Source: Paenibacillus sp. Marseille-Q4541
Lineage (GTDB): Bacteria; Bacillota; Bacilli; Paenibacillales; Paenibacillaceae
Assembly: GCF_018310695.1 (NCBI RefSeq)
Contig: NZ_JAGXCY010000001.1
Coordinates: 372,001-436,000, forward strand
DNA length: 64,000 nt
Direction of reading: 5' to 3'
Shown in pieces: positions 36,291 through 45,736 of this stretch. A program made the translations under genes and the position numbers. The notes below the pieces were generated by a model, which worked only from the letters and a program-made list of their open reading frames with translations, was not told the DNA's origin and ran no database searches. Position 1 is the stretch's first letter. Every line of letters begins with the position of its first letter.

Positions 36291-37025
36291 ATGACGCATC
36301 TTAGCAAGCAAGAAATGGAAAGTTTGCGCAAGCAGCTTCTTGAGCAGAAAAAAGACATTGAGCATCGTGACAAAGAGTTTGATCATTACGGACTGAGTGG
36401 TTCCATGCGTTTTGAAGTTGGAGAACTTAGTACAATTGATAACCATCCAGGTGATGTAGGTACTGAAATGTTCGAACGAGCGAAAGACATCTCGCTAAAC
36501 GAACACGATGAATTCATGCTTGAACGTATTGAGACAGCTTTGAATCATATGGAGGAAGGAGATTACGGTGTTTGTGCCGTATGCGGTAAATCCATTCCTT
36601 ATGAACGATTAGAAGCTGTACCTTATACGATTTATTGCAGAGAACATGCCCCAGAATCAAAAGTAACGCATGACCGACCGGTGGAAGAAGAGTTTCTCAC
36701 ACCTCCATTTGGCAGAACCAGTCTTGATGAAGTAGATACCCAAAATGGCTTTGACGGCGAAGATGCCTGGCAAATTGTTGAAAGCTGGGGTAACTCTAAT
36801 TCTCCTGCGCTGGCCGAAAGCAATAATGTAGATGATTACAATGCGATGTATATTGAAGCCTCAGAAGAAATTGACGGATGCGTGGAAGCGTATGAAAGCT
36901 TTTTGGCTACCGATATCTATGGGCAGAATGTCTCTGTCGTACGAAATAAACAGTACCGCAAATACCTCGAGGACCATGAAGGCATGAGTATCCTTGAACC
37001 GGATGTGATTCCGGAAGATGAATAA
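36291..37025 (+). CDS. DksA/TraR-type zinc-finger protein, YteA family
   Basis: Possible transcription regulator acting on RNA polymerase or in sporulation; YteA proteins are a Bacillales-specific DksA/TraR branch of unclear role. 244 residues: an N-terminal coiled coil (~4-60), then the zinc finger CAVCGKSIPYERLEAVPY followed by CREH (about 103-130), then an acidic tail. The finger has Cys, Cys, Cys and His rather than four Cys. The start at 36291 (MTHLSKQEME) follows AAGGAG by 9 bases; an upstream ATG would place the ribosome binding site inside the gene. It is one of only two plus-strand genes. B. subtilis has yylA at the equivalent place. Confidence 0.85.
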   Translation: MTHLSKQEMESLRKQLLEQKKDIEHRDKEFDHYGLSGSMRFEVGELSTIDNHPGDVGTEMFERAKDISLNEHDEFMLERIETALNHMEEGDYGVCAVCGKSIPYERLEAVPYTIYCREHAPESKVTHDRPVEEEFLTPPFGRTSLDEVDTQNGFDGEDAWQIVESWGNSNSPALAESNNVDDYNAMYIEASEEIDGCVEAYESFLATDIYGQNVSVVRNKQYRKYLEDHEGMSILEPDVIPEDE

Positions 37026-37063
37026 GTAAGACCATTCCTATTTCATCAGGACCGCAGTAAGTG

Positions 37064-37399
37064 TTAGATCGTATCCAGTTCCAGTTGTCTTTGTACAATA
37101 CGTACAATATCAGCAATGTAATCTCCAACGATCGGCAGATTTAATGCCCCAAGTATTTGAAGGAGATAAATGATCGTTGCAGCAAAAAAAGTAAATCCAA
37201 TAGCGATTCCGACACCTCTTGCCGTTCCTGAAAGGATATTAAGCCAGATTAACCTTAAAGGTCTGTTCAAGAGCTGCGTATAGTCAGCAATCCTTGATTT
37301 CTCAAGACTAAGAGCCAGTTTGTGCAGCATACCATGCATCTCATCAATTTGCTGATTAAGCTGTTTTAATTCTTCCGATGGTTTTTCATTAGTGGTCAT
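37064..37399 (-). CDS. DUF5665-type small membrane protein
   Basis: 111 residues: a charged N-terminal helix (SEELKQLNQQIDEMHGMLHK), an RPLRLIWLN junction, one or two membrane segments (GIAIGFTFFAATIIYLLQIL, ~67-86) and a short amphipathic tail. The RLIWLNILSGTARGVGIAIG pattern is that of DUF5665 proteins of Firmicutes, whose function is unknown. It stands between the convergent DksA-type gene and ileS. Confidence 0.75.
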   Translation of the reverse strand: MTTNEKPSEELKQLNQQIDEMHGMLHKLALSLEKSRIADYTQLLNRPLRLIWLNILSGTARGVGIAIGFTFFAATIIYLLQILGALNLPIVGDYIADIVRIVQRQLELDTI

Positions 37400-37437
37400 C
37401 GCTTAAGGCCTTATCCTTTCTGTCCTATCCTAGGATC

Positions 37438-37494
37438 AAAAAAAGCGGAAACGAGCCAGTGGAAAGTTTCATCCTTTCCCTCAGGCTCGTTTTC
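37438..37494 (-). terminator. Terminator after ileS
   Basis: GAAACGAGCC (37448-37457) pairs with GGCTCGTTTTC (37484-37494), with an inner GGAAAG/CTTTCC stem. On the minus strand CCGC and then seven T follow. It lies about 60 bases after the ileS stop. Confidence 0.7.
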
Positions 37495-37555
37495 ACATGC
37501 AGTTCTATGCTATTATATCCGCTTCAAAGCTTTATTAGCCTAAACAATACCGATC

Positions 37556-40500
37556 TTATGAGATTTTAACTCCGATCGTTTTGGAACCAGCTTCTACTTT
37601 TTCCATGTCATCAGCAGTACCGAAAGAAATATCTGTCACCAGTACGTTCTCACGAAGTACATCTTCAAATGACTCAATTGCTGCTTTCAACTCATCATCT
37701 ACATCAAGCATTAGATTGACACGTTTTTCGATAGGCAGATCTAATTTCTTCCTAGTGTCCTGAACGGCACGAACGACCTCGCGAACCAAACCTTCCTGCT
37801 CAAGCTCAGGTGTAATCTCCGTATTCAGTGCAACCGTCAAACCGTAACCAGAAGCCGCTGCAAATCCTTCTTTTGCTTTTTTCTCGATAAGCAACTCTTC
37901 ACTTGTCACCTGAAGTTCGTTTCCTTCCAGCGATACGATATTGAACTCACCTGATTCTACAACGGCGCGTGTCTCTTCTGCTGTCATTCCTTTAAAATGA
38001 TTTTGCAGGAAACCTACGTTTTTACCGTATTTTTTACCCGCCACTTTAAGGTTCAGTTTCAATGAGAAATCTACAAATCCGCTGTCACTTGTTTCCACGT
38101 CAATGTTCTTCACATTGATCTCTTCCTTGATGATCTCCTCATATCCAGGTAGATCAAAGTCTTGATCCAAAGATACGATAAGCGCAGACAAAGGTTGACG
38201 AGTCTTGATTCCTGTCTCATTTCGAACGTTCCGAGCCAATTCAACGACGTTGCGTGCCGTTTCCATATCTTGCTCGAGCTTCTCATCGATCAGAGTAGGA
38301 TCAGCTACTGGATAATCAGTAAGATGAACACTTCCTTTACCGCCTAAGTTACCATACACGTCTTCCGACAACATCGGAGTAAATGGAGCCATCAGTTTGG
38401 ACAAGGTAAGCAATACTTGGGTAAGAGTACCGTACGCAGCTAGTTTGTCTTCACTAAGACCACTGCCCCAGAAACGATCACGGGAACGGCGGATGTACCA
38501 GTTACTCAGCTCATCCACGAATACTTCGATTGATTTCGCAGCGTTCAGGAAATCATTAACTTCAAGCCCTTTGCGAACTTTCGCAATCAGCGAGTTAAGA
38601 CGTGATAGAACCCAGCGATCCAGTTTATTATCAGAACCGTTAAACGGATGTTGTTCTGGGTCGTATCCATCAATATCGGCATATAGCGCAAGGAATGCAT
38701 GCGTATTTACGATTGTATCAATGACTTTGGATTTTGCTTCACCTACGATGCCTTTGGAGAATCGCTTACTGTTCCACGGAGCACTGTCAGCTAGAAGAGC
38801 CCAGCGGAATGCATCCGTACCATACTCATCGATGATTTCCCAAGGATCAATGACATTTCCTTTGGATTTAGACATCTTCTGCCCATTCTCATCAAGGATA
38901 TGTCCGGTTGCCATGACTGCTTTGTAAGGAGCTTTACCCGTAAACAAGGTGGATACTGCAAGTAAGCTGTAGAACCATCCCCGAGTTTGGTCAATTCCTT
39001 CACAGATCATGTCCGCAGGATATTGCTGTTCAAAAGTTTCTTTATTTTCAAAAGGATAATGATGCTGTGCAAACGGCATTGATCCGCTATCAAACCATAC
39101 ATCAATTACTTCTGAGGTTCTTTCCATCACACCATTCTCACAGTGTGTACAATGTACTTTCACTTCATCTACGTAAGGTTTGTGAAGCTCCAAATCCTTG
39201 CTCACTTCACCTACCGCATGTTTACGAAGTTCTTCATGGCTGTGCGGTGCAAATTGTCCTCCACAGTCCTGACATACCCATACATTCAGCGGTGTACCCC
39301 AGTAGCGATTCCGGCTGATGTTCCAGTCTACTAAATCCTCGAGGAATTTACCGAAACGTCCATCACGAACGTGAGCCGGGTACCATTCCACCGTATTGTT
39401 ATTTGCGATCAGCTGATCTTTAACAGCGGTTGTTTCAATAAACCAACTGTCCATCGCATAGTATAGCAGTGGGGATTTACAACGCCAGCAGAACGGATAG
39501 CTGTGCTCAATTTTTTCTTTGCTATATAGTGTACCTTGTTCGGACAAATATTTAACGATATCCAGGTCGCAATCTTTTACAAAACGTCCTGCAAAATCGG
39601 TTACTTCCTCTGTATATTTCCCTTCCGAGTTCACTACACTTACAAAGCTAATTCCATTCTCACGACAAGTTTTGTAGTCATCTTCCCCGTGAGCAGGAGC
39701 CATATGAACGATACCTGTACCACTTGCATCAGTAACAAAGCTTGCTCCAACTACAACGTTTGCTTTTTCTGCTTTGATAAAATTAAATGGAGGCGTATAA
39801 GTGAGTCCAACCAGCTCCGAACCTTTTAGCGTCGAAAGAACTTCATAGTCGCCTTTCATCACTTTTTCTACCAAGTTTTTCGCAACGATGTATGTGCCGT
39901 CTTCTTGTTTCACTCGTGCATATTCCATATCCGGGTTTACTGCGAGCGCCACATGGGATGGAAGCGTCCATGGTGTTGTCGTCCAAGCCAAGATGTACTC
40001 ATTACGGTCATGGAGTTTGAACTTAGCTGTCGCACTCAGGTCCTTAACATCCTCATAACCTTGAGCTACTTCATGGGAACTAAGCGTTGTCTGACAGCAA
40101 GGACAATACGGGCTAACACGGTGTCCACGATAGAGAAGTCCTTTGTCATGAATGGTCGCCAGAATGTTCCATACACTCTCGATATAATTGTTATCGAGCG
40201 TAACATAAGGATGATCCAGATCTGTCCAGTAACCGATCCCCTCAGTCAGTTCACGCCATTTATGTTCATATTCGAACACGCTAGCTTTGCATTTCTTGAT
40301 AAAAGCTTCTACACCATAATTTTCGATTTCATGTTTACCGTTAATGCCGAGCTGCTTCTCCACACCAAGCTCAACGGGCAGACCATGAGTATCCCATCCT
40401 GCTTTACGTACGACACGATAGCCGTTCATCGTTTGATAGCGACCTACAAAATCTTTAATAACGCGGCCGAGCACGTGACCAATATGGGGAGCGCCGTTTG

Positions 40501-40651
40501 CTGTAGGAGGTCCCTCATAGAGAACGTAGTTGGGCTTACCTTCACGATTCTCAATCGATTTTTTGAATGTATCTTCCGCATTCCATTTACTGAGGATTCG
40601 CTGCTCGCGAGCGCGAGCTTTTTCTTTGACATCGACTCGTTTCATTTTCAT
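37556..40651 (-). CDS. ileS: Isoleucyl-tRNA synthetase, eukaryote-like type 2
   Basis: Charges tRNA-Ile. 1031 residues with class I motifs PPTANGAPHIGHVLGR (HIGH, about 47-62) and MSKSKGN (KMSKS, about 590), a CP1 editing domain between them (TTPWTLPSHVALAVNP) and a long C-terminal anticodon region. The GAPHIGH form of the first motif, the length above 1000 and the absence of the usual bacterial C-terminal zinc finger fit type 2 (eukaryote-like) IleRS, the group that includes mupirocin-tolerant enzymes, rather than the ~920-residue type 1 of B. subtilis. A T-box leader controls it. Resistance itself is not shown by sequence. Confidence 0.93.
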   Translation of the reverse strand: MKMKRVDVKEKARAREQRILSKWNAEDTFKKSIENREGKPNYVLYEGPPTANGAPHIGHVLGRVIKDFVGRYQTMNGYRVVRKAGWDTHGLPVELGVEKQLGINGKHEIENYGVEAFIKKCKASVFEYEHKWRELTEGIGYWTDLDHPYVTLDNNYIESVWNILATIHDKGLLYRGHRVSPYCPCCQTTLSSHEVAQGYEDVKDLSATAKFKLHDRNEYILAWTTTPWTLPSHVALAVNPDMEYARVKQEDGTYIVAKNLVEKVMKGDYEVLSTLKGSELVGLTYTPPFNFIKAEKANVVVGASFVTDASGTGIVHMAPAHGEDDYKTCRENGISFVSVVNSEGKYTEEVTDFAGRFVKDCDLDIVKYLSEQGTLYSKEKIEHSYPFCWRCKSPLLYYAMDSWFIETTAVKDQLIANNNTVEWYPAHVRDGRFGKFLEDLVDWNISRNRYWGTPLNVWVCQDCGGQFAPHSHEELRKHAVGEVSKDLELHKPYVDEVKVHCTHCENGVMERTSEVIDVWFDSGSMPFAQHHYPFENKETFEQQYPADMICEGIDQTRGWFYSLLAVSTLFTGKAPYKAVMATGHILDENGQKMSKSKGNVIDPWEIIDEYGTDAFRWALLADSAPWNSKRFSKGIVGEAKSKVIDTIVNTHAFLALYADIDGYDPEQHPFNGSDNKLDRWVLSRLNSLIAKVRKGLEVNDFLNAAKSIEVFVDELSNWYIRRSRDRFWGSGLSEDKLAAYGTLTQVLLTLSKLMAPFTPMLSEDVYGNLGGKGSVHLTDYPVADPTLIDEKLEQDMETARNVVELARNVRNETGIKTRQPLSALIVSLDQDFDLPGYEEIIKEEINVKNIDVETSDSGFVDFSLKLNLKVAGKKYGKNVGFLQNHFKGMTAEETRAVVESGEFNIVSLEGNELQVTSEELLIEKKAKEGFAAASGYGLTVALNTEITPELEQEGLVREVVRAVQDTRKKLDLPIEKRVNLMLDVDDELKAAIESFEDVLRENVLVTDISFGTADDMEKVEAGSKTIGVKIS

Positions 40652-41045
40652 ACTTCCTTTCTTTTTTGACGCATTCCTATATTTAAGAAAATAAAAAAAG
40701 CCTCATCCCCAAAAGGGACGAGACTGTTCTCGCGTTACCACCCTAGTTCCATCTCTAGTCCGCTCGCACTAACCGTTAACAGTTATTACGTACAGATACA
40801 AAGAGATAGCTCTCTAATCCTTATTAAGCTTCCATAAGGAGCCGTTATAACGTTCGGCTTACGGTATCAGCTTATTTGCATCTACATCACACACTAAAGT
40901 GACCTCATGCTTTCGGCTTCACTTCTCCGGGAGGATATTCAGTCATGACCTGTTCATTGGCTTGCACCAACCGCCAACTCTCTGAGAACAATCTTCATAA
41001 CGTACTGGTTCCCATCATCAAAAAAAGATATGAAATTCATATAAG
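40652..41045 (-). promoter_or_regulatory. T-box riboswitch leader of ileS (isoleucine specifier ATC)
   Basis: The minus strand carries AGGGTGGTAACGCG (40731-40744), a one-base variant of the T-box consensus, followed by a terminator (AGTCTCGTCCC with GGGATGAGGCT and a T-run, about 40693-40725). Upstream is stem I with an AGAGAG bulge, a GGTTGGTG-type distal region and a specifier loop GAATATCCTC. The codon ATC (40934-40936) reads isoleucine, in agreement with the gene. Uncharged tRNA-Ile should block termination. Confidence 0.93.
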
Positions 41046-41049
41046 AATA

Positions 41050-41078
41050 TTTATAGCTTCTTTCATGGAAAAAGTCAA
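41050..41078 (-). promoter_or_regulatory. Sigma-A promoter of the ileS T-box leader
   Basis: TTGACT (41073-41078), a 17-base spacer and TATAAA (41050-41055) on the minus strand. Transcription would start near 41043, just before stem I of the T-box. Confidence 0.75.
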
Positions 41079-41147
41079 CCGGATCAAATCCCCATAAAAT
41101 GCATCTTGATCCGTTACATAGACTTATCATATCCAAAAAAAGAAGGA

Positions 41148-41657
41148 TTAATAAATCTCTTTCATCTCACGTTCACGCTCACGAACTTCATGCTCGCGGT
41201 TCTCCAGCGCTTCCCAACCATCTTGTGTCAACAATTCAAGCTGTGCTTCCACCAAAGTACGGAAACGTGCGCGATAGATCGAAGCCTGTTTCTTCAGCTC
41301 TTCTACCTCAAGCGAGATTTTGCGAGATTTCGACAACGCTTCATTCACGATGCGATCTGCATTCTTCTCAGCTTCCTTCACGATAAGCTGTGCTTCCTTC
41401 TTCGAATTGTTCTTCACTTCATCTGCAGCTTCTTGAGCGACGATAATCGTCTTGCTCAGTGTCTCTTCAATATTTGAAAAATGATCCAGCTTCTCCTGTA
41501 CGGACAGCAGCTGGTTATTAAGTTCCTTATTCTCGCGAATAACAGCCTCGTAGTCCTTGATGACTTGATCCAGGAATTCGTTAACCTCATCCTCGTCATA
41601 CCCGCGAATCCGGCGAGAGAACTCCTTATTATGTATGTCCAGCGGTGTAAGCGGCAT
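41148..41657 (-). CDS. divIVA: DivIVA, polar and septal membrane-curvature protein
   Basis: Coiled-coil protein that marks poles and division sites and recruits partners such as Min or chromosome-anchoring proteins. 169 residues: N-terminal lipid-binding domain (MPLTPLDIHNKEFSRRIRGY, YDEDEVNEFLDQVIKDYE) and long coiled coils. The start is the ATG at 41657, 8 bases from AGGAGG; an upstream GTG lies inside that site. The position next to the ylm genes and ileS matches B. subtilis. Confidence 0.95.
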   Translation of the reverse strand: MPLTPLDIHNKEFSRRIRGYDEDEVNEFLDQVIKDYEAVIRENKELNNQLLSVQEKLDHFSNIEETLSKTIIVAQEAADEVKNNSKKEAQLIVKEAEKNADRIVNEALSKSRKISLEVEELKKQASIYRARFRTLVEAQLELLTQDGWEALENREHEVREREREMKEIY

Positions 41658-41874
41658 ACTGTCCACCTCCTATAATAGTAACCTCCAAAAAGAGGAGATT
41701 TATGAAACAAGAAATGATGGTGACATCTTCTGCAAATTCCATTACAAAACACACGGAATGATTACTTCTCACCATCGTAGAATAAAGATGTAATATATAT
41801 CGGTATCATGATCTCCTGTCGTAATCCCTAGACCTAACTATTTCGACAAGAAAAGCTGAATTCCTGCAAAGTAC

Positions 41875-42657
41875 TTAGACAAATTTCCCGATCTTGACGC
41901 GAAAACGTCCTTTTTTAGTAACTCCATCTATTTCCAGCACTTTAAAACGACCTAATCCTTGAACTGAAACGACATCTCCTGCCTGAAGTCCCTTCGACGG
42001 ATCTTCCATCACTCGGAAGTTCACTTTACAGCGACCGGCTTTGATTGGAGTTAATATTTTGCTGCGACTAAGCCTGTACACATCACTTGCAATCCCATCC
42101 AGACGCAAAGAAGCTACCGTCAGATCCATCATCTGAAGTGAAACGTCACTCGTCCGAAGCTGATCTATTGGTAGTATATCTGTAAATACGTTCATACGAT
42201 GAACCTGATGTAAGTGCATGGATAAGTAATCGGCAATTTCTTTGGCTACTACTGTGTGACACCCGTCATCAAGCACATGAATGTCTCCAATCTTACCCCT
42301 TTTGAGGCCAAGACTCAATAGAGCGCCCATATAATCCCCGTGATCGAGCTGTAGCAATTTTTGGTCCGCTGAGGTGATGGCTAGCACGACTAGCTCCATG
42401 CTCTCATCTTGTAGGTAGGCATAGTCTGGTGCGATCAATGCACGTCTACGTTCAGCAGATGCCGAACCTCCGTCCAGAATTACCTGGACGTCATTCCGGC
42501 GATTCATTAATGATTCCAAAATATAAGCCTGGCGAGGGTCAAGAAAGTCCGTCAGTTTCATCTCATGAAACTGTCCTGCACGTTCGACCCACTCCCAGGC
42601 TTTGTCTACAAAATCCCGTTCATCGGGGTGAAAATGATCGTAAACTTCTGTTTTCAT
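41875..42657 (-). CDS. ylmH: YlmH, S4-domain RNA-binding protein
   Basis: 260 residues with a C-terminal S4 domain (~180-255; SDVYRLSRSKILTPIKAGRC then GDVVSVQGLGRFKVLEI) and an N-terminal YlmH-specific domain (RDFVDKAWEWVERAGQFHEM). S4 proteins of this type bind ribosomal RNA or stalled 50S subunits; B. subtilis YlmH has been linked to ribosome quality control, though the role is not certain here. The start follows GGGTGATC, complementary to the 16S tail. Between it and divIVA lie 217 bases with no gene seen. Confidence 0.92.
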   Translation of the reverse strand: MKTEVYDHFHPDERDFVDKAWEWVERAGQFHEMKLTDFLDPRQAYILESLMNRRNDVQVILDGGSASAERRRALIAPDYAYLQDESMELVVLAITSADQKLLQLDHGDYMGALLSLGLKRGKIGDIHVLDDGCHTVVAKEIADYLSMHLHQVHRMNVFTDILPIDQLRTSDVSLQMMDLTVASLRLDGIASDVYRLSRSKILTPIKAGRCKVNFRVMEDPSKGLQAGDVVSVQGLGRFKVLEIDGVTKKGRFRVKIGKFV

Positions 42658-42715
42658 TTCAAGATCACCCTGCCTTGCATATCATACGAATACATTACAT
42701 ATTTTTTAATGTAAA

Positions 42716-42991
42716 CTACATAAGTAATTTTTCTAGAATAGCAATCAGCCCGGTTGCTGCATAGCGAAGAGCGATAATCGCAACGATCGGGGAGATATCA
42801 ATCATACCGAAAATCGGCGGGATAAAACGCCGGAATGGCGCTAGGTATGGTTCTACGATCTTCCCTAAAATCTCTCCAAAACTACTCTCCCGCGCATTGG
42901 GCAACCAAGACATTAGGATATAAATAATGATCATCCAGTAGTAAATCTGTACTAAAGCTCCGATTGCCTGAAATACAATTTCCAAAAACAA
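42716..42991 (-). CDS. ylmG: YggT-family small membrane protein (YlmG)
   Basis: 91 residues with two membrane segments (IYYWMIIIYILMSWLP and a second near the C-terminus) and the YggT hallmark PYLAPFRRFIPP. The function is unknown in bacteria; related plastid proteins influence nucleoid and division. Two TTG starts are possible: 42991, which sits too close to GAGGTGA, and 42985, which is better spaced and may be the real one. It lies one base after the sepF stop, as in B. subtilis. Confidence 0.9.
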   Translation of the reverse strand: MFLEIVFQAIGALVQIYYWMIIIYILMSWLPNARESSFGEILGKIVEPYLAPFRRFIPPIFGMIDISPIVAIIALRYAATGLIAILEKLLM

Positions 42992-42992
42992 T

Positions 42993-43463
42993 TCACCTCA
43001 TTCTGCCGTAATCTGCTTCGCTCTCGCTTTCTGCCAAAATTTCAGCGATCGTCCCTTCAATTTCCACCGTATCCGGTGTGCACAAGAAGATATTACCACC
43101 AATCTTGGAGATACCTCCGCCAAGCGCATATACTGTTCCACTCAAGAAATCGATAATCCGAAGCGCCTGATCCTTGCGGACACGCTGAAGATTGACCACG
43201 ACCGTACGATGAGAACGGATATGATCTGCAATTTCTTGTGCTTCGTCATAACTGCGTGGTTCGTAGAGAACGACTTTCACATTTTTTTGGGAATGAATGC
43301 TTACCACATTATTGCCCTTCTGGTTTCTACGTTTATCGAAGTTCGGGGTTTCAACTTCTTGTTCCTGTTCATCGTTACGTGTATTATTGACCTGTTCGCG
43401 TTCAATAATCTCCTCTTCTTCCTGCAAACCAAAAAAATTCATGAATTTATTCATTACACTCAT
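42993..43463 (-). CDS. sepF: SepF, cell division protein
   Basis: Binds membrane and FtsZ and bundles or tethers filaments at the septum. 156 residues: N-terminal amphipathic membrane-targeting helix ([11 protein letters not shown]), an acidic, poorly conserved linker, and a C-terminal SepF core ([41 protein letters not shown]). It lies between ylmE and ylmG, as in B. subtilis. Confidence 0.95.
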   Translation of the reverse strand: MSVMNKFMNFFGLQEEEEIIEREQVNNTRNDEQEQEVETPNFDKRRNQKGNNVVSIHSQKNVKVVLYEPRSYDEAQEIADHIRSHRTVVVNLQRVRKDQALRIIDFLSGTVYALGGGISKIGGNIFLCTPDTVEIEGTIAEILAESESEADYGRMR

Positions 43464-43467
43464 CTCC

Positions 43468-44166
43468 TTAGTCCTCCTCTTTTCCTACAAGAACACTTCC
43501 GAGTCTCACCCAGGTAGCCCCTTCTTCAACAGCAATCTCAAAATCATTGGACATCCCCATTGATAAATGAGTTAGTGGCTGATTGGTTAAGGCTTGTCTG
43601 TTCAAATCATCCCTTAGTTCGCGAAGGCCACGAAATACAGGGCGAGTCCGCTGTGCATCTTCCTCAAAAGGAGCCATTGTCATTAGGCCTGTAACATGAA
43701 CATGGGGAAACTCACGGATTTGCTTGAGTAAAGGTTCGACTTCTTCAGGCTGAAGACCATATTTGGATTCTTCTCCAGATATGTTGACCTGAAGCATGCA
43801 TTCGACTTGCATTTCCCTCTGTGCTGCCTTCTTCTCAATTTCACTCGCAAGAGAAAGGCGATCAAGTGAATGAATGTATGCAAATTTTCCAATGACATCT
43901 TTGACCTTGTTAGTCTGTAAGTGACCTATGAAATGCCAAATCCCTTTATCACTTAAAGCATTCCACTTGTCCTCTGCATTCTGCCAACGATTTTCCCCAA
44001 TATGTATAAGTCCGTGATCCAGCACTTTCGCTGTCATAGCAGTCGATACATATTTGGTTACCGCAATAACACCAACTTCTTCTCTATTACGTCCGCTTCG
44101 TCTGCAAGCAGCTGTTATGCGTTCATCTACGTGCTGAATTCTCTCCTCCAGTTGCAAGGAGGTCAC
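43468..44166 (-). CDS. ylmE: YggS/YlmE-type pyridoxal phosphate homeostasis protein
   Basis: PLP-binding TIM-barrel protein (PROSC family) that buffers PLP; no enzymatic activity is known. 232 residues with the PLP-lysine motif VIAVTKYVS (about 34-42), [10 protein letters not shown] (about 80-90) and [15 protein letters not shown] near the end. The start overlaps the upstream pgeF stop by four bases. Confidence 0.94.
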   Translation of the reverse strand: MTSLQLEERIQHVDERITAACRRSGRNREEVGVIAVTKYVSTAMTAKVLDHGLIHIGENRWQNAEDKWNALSDKGIWHFIGHLQTNKVKDVIGKFAYIHSLDRLSLASEIEKKAAQREMQVECMLQVNISGEESKYGLQPEEVEPLLKQIREFPHVHVTGLMTMAPFEEDAQRTRPVFRGLRELRDDLNRQALTNQPLTHLSMGMSNDFEIAVEEGATWVRLGSVLVGKEED

Positions 44167-45068
44167 CTCTCTTCCAATCCAATCCAGCTTGCCATACGGC
44201 CTGTAATCCCGTTCTCTTTACGATAACTGAAGAACAATTCAGGATGGCAGCTTGTACACCATGAAGTAATTTCGATATGTTCCGGCAATATTCCTGCTTT
44301 TATCATAATGTGTCGATTCACTTCTTTCAAGTCAAGCATGCTCTTCCCGTCAGAAACAGGTATGTGGCAAGACTTATAGAGAGACTCACTATATTCATCA
44401 TTACCCTCTGAAACTTCGTACCAAACCTTTACCTGGTTCATCACATAGTCATCTACTTCATAACAGCAGCTGCCAATAGACGGTCCAATTGCGGTTCTTA
44501 TGTCTTCTCGCTTACTTCCATAATGTTCTTCCATTCGTTCAATCATTCGCTTAGCAATGCCGGCAACGGTACCTTTCCAGCCTGCATGAGCGAGTCCCAC
44601 GACTTCCTTGACCGGATCAAAGAAATACAAAGGTACACAATCCGCATAAAAAGAAGATAATAAAATACCTCGTACACTCGTCAGGAGTCCATCCGTGTCC
44701 TGAAAAGCAGAATCCCGGTCAAGAAAACCTCTTCCCTTGTCTTTTTCGGTTACAATGGCCACCTCATTTTTGTGAACCTGTTCCCCGCACGTCCAAGACT
44801 CTGGCTTCATCCCTATTTCTTTGGCTAGCAACGTCCGATTGGCTATGACATCCTGTGGATCATCCCCTACATGAAAAGCACAATTCAAACTGCTGTAAGG
44901 TGCTTTACCGAGTCCACCTATTCGGCTTGTATAACCAACTTTCAGTCCCACTTCTGTTTCATATTTCGTCCAAGGTTTTATTTCAAATAACCCCGGGCCC
45001 CCGGTTTCCGAATGATTCGGATCAGAGGAGCCTGAGGAATGTCTATCTTTTAATACAAACGGCTCCAT
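44163..45068 (-). CDS. pgeF: PgeF/YlmD, laccase-domain peptidoglycan editing factor
   Basis: Multicopper-oxidase-like fold that in E. coli removes wrongly incorporated Ser from UDP-MurNAc; also called polyphenol oxidase YfiH. The 301 residues carry the zinc-binding HV(C)-type motifs: ADCVPLYFFDP, HAGWKGT (about 150) and GPSIGSCCYEVDD. The start at 45068 follows GAGGTGA with a long spacer; a GTG 15 bases upstream lies inside that site. It is the first gene of the ylmD-E-sepF-ylmG run. Confidence 0.9.
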   Translation of the reverse strand: MEPFVLKDRHSSGSSDPNHSETGGPGLFEIKPWTKYETEVGLKVGYTSRIGGLGKAPYSSLNCAFHVGDDPQDVIANRTLLAKEIGMKPESWTCGEQVHKNEVAIVTEKDKGRGFLDRDSAFQDTDGLLTSVRGILLSSFYADCVPLYFFDPVKEVVGLAHAGWKGTVAGIAKRMIERMEEHYGSKREDIRTAIGPSIGSCCYEVDDYVMNQVKVWYEVSEGNDEYSESLYKSCHIPVSDGKSMLDLKEVNRHIMIKAGILPEHIEITSWCTSCHPELFFSYRKENGITGRMASWIGLEER

Positions 45069-45175
45069 GAAAGTAAAGTTCACCTCATCTTTTTTTTACA
45101 GTGTAACAAAAATACAGAAAAATTGCTCTTCCACTGTCGACTTGAAGAGAATAATCTATGCCATCTCCGTCCCTT

Positions 45176-45520
45176 TCAGAACCCTCGTCTTTGGTCCTCC
45201 CTGATTCTTTCCAGGCGTTCCGCATGCGATTGTTCCCCGTCTTCCGGTCTTTCCTTTATCTCATCCATCTTAACAAGAACAACATCGGAGCCGATTTTCA
45301 CAATGTTTCGCCACGGAATAATCAGATCAGACCCGCCCCCAAACAACCCCATAAACCGGCTGTAACTCGGAACGACAATCGCTTCAATTCGTCCGTGTCT
45401 CAGATCAAGTTCTAGATCACTAATCTGACCTAGTCTTTTTCCGTCGATAATATTGATAACGTCTTTGGTTTGAAAATCAGATATCTTCATCGCTCTTACC
45501 GTAAGATCTCCTGTACTCAT
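45176..45520 (-). CDS. ylmC: YlmC/YmxH-family PRC-barrel protein
   Basis: Small protein found only in spore formers, with the PRC-barrel pattern MKISDFQTKDVINI, GKRLGQISDLELDL and LIIPWRNIVKIG. 114 residues as drawn; the family core begins at MKIS (45490), and neither start has a strong ribosome binding site, so the first 10 residues are doubtful. A disordered acidic tail ends the protein. Sporulation role inferred from phylogenetic distribution. Confidence 0.85.
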   Translation of the reverse strand: MSTGDLTVRAMKISDFQTKDVINIIDGKRLGQISDLELDLRHGRIEAIVVPSYSRFMGLFGGGSDLIIPWRNIVKIGSDVVLVKMDEIKERPEDGEQSHAERLERIREDQRRGF

Positions 45521-45624
45521 CTCATATCACATCCCGCTTTTTGTGCTTATAATTTACTATATGATTCATTCGCCCAAAATGTCCTTTTTTTTAAACTTGT
45601 TTGGATGTGCGCCTAAGACCTCTT

Positions 45625-45670
45625 AAAAAAGATAAAACCTTTATTTCTGCCAAGGCAGAAATAAAGGTTT
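45625..45670 (-). terminator. Terminator after sigG
   Basis: A 16-17 bp nearly perfect stem (45635-45651 against 45654-45670) with a very short loop, followed on the minus strand by TATCTTTTTT. Confidence 0.85.
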
Positions 45671-45736
45671 AGGAATTTAGTTCAGTTTGCAGTTACGGTT
45701 CCAATTCCCTTGTGTAGCTTCATTCCAAGAACGCTT

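Noticed and set aside
39905..40669. 254-codon plus-strand frame opposite ileS
   Set aside because: Antisense to highly conserved catalytic sequence of ileS, Cys/Phe/Ile-rich composition and no ribosome binding site.
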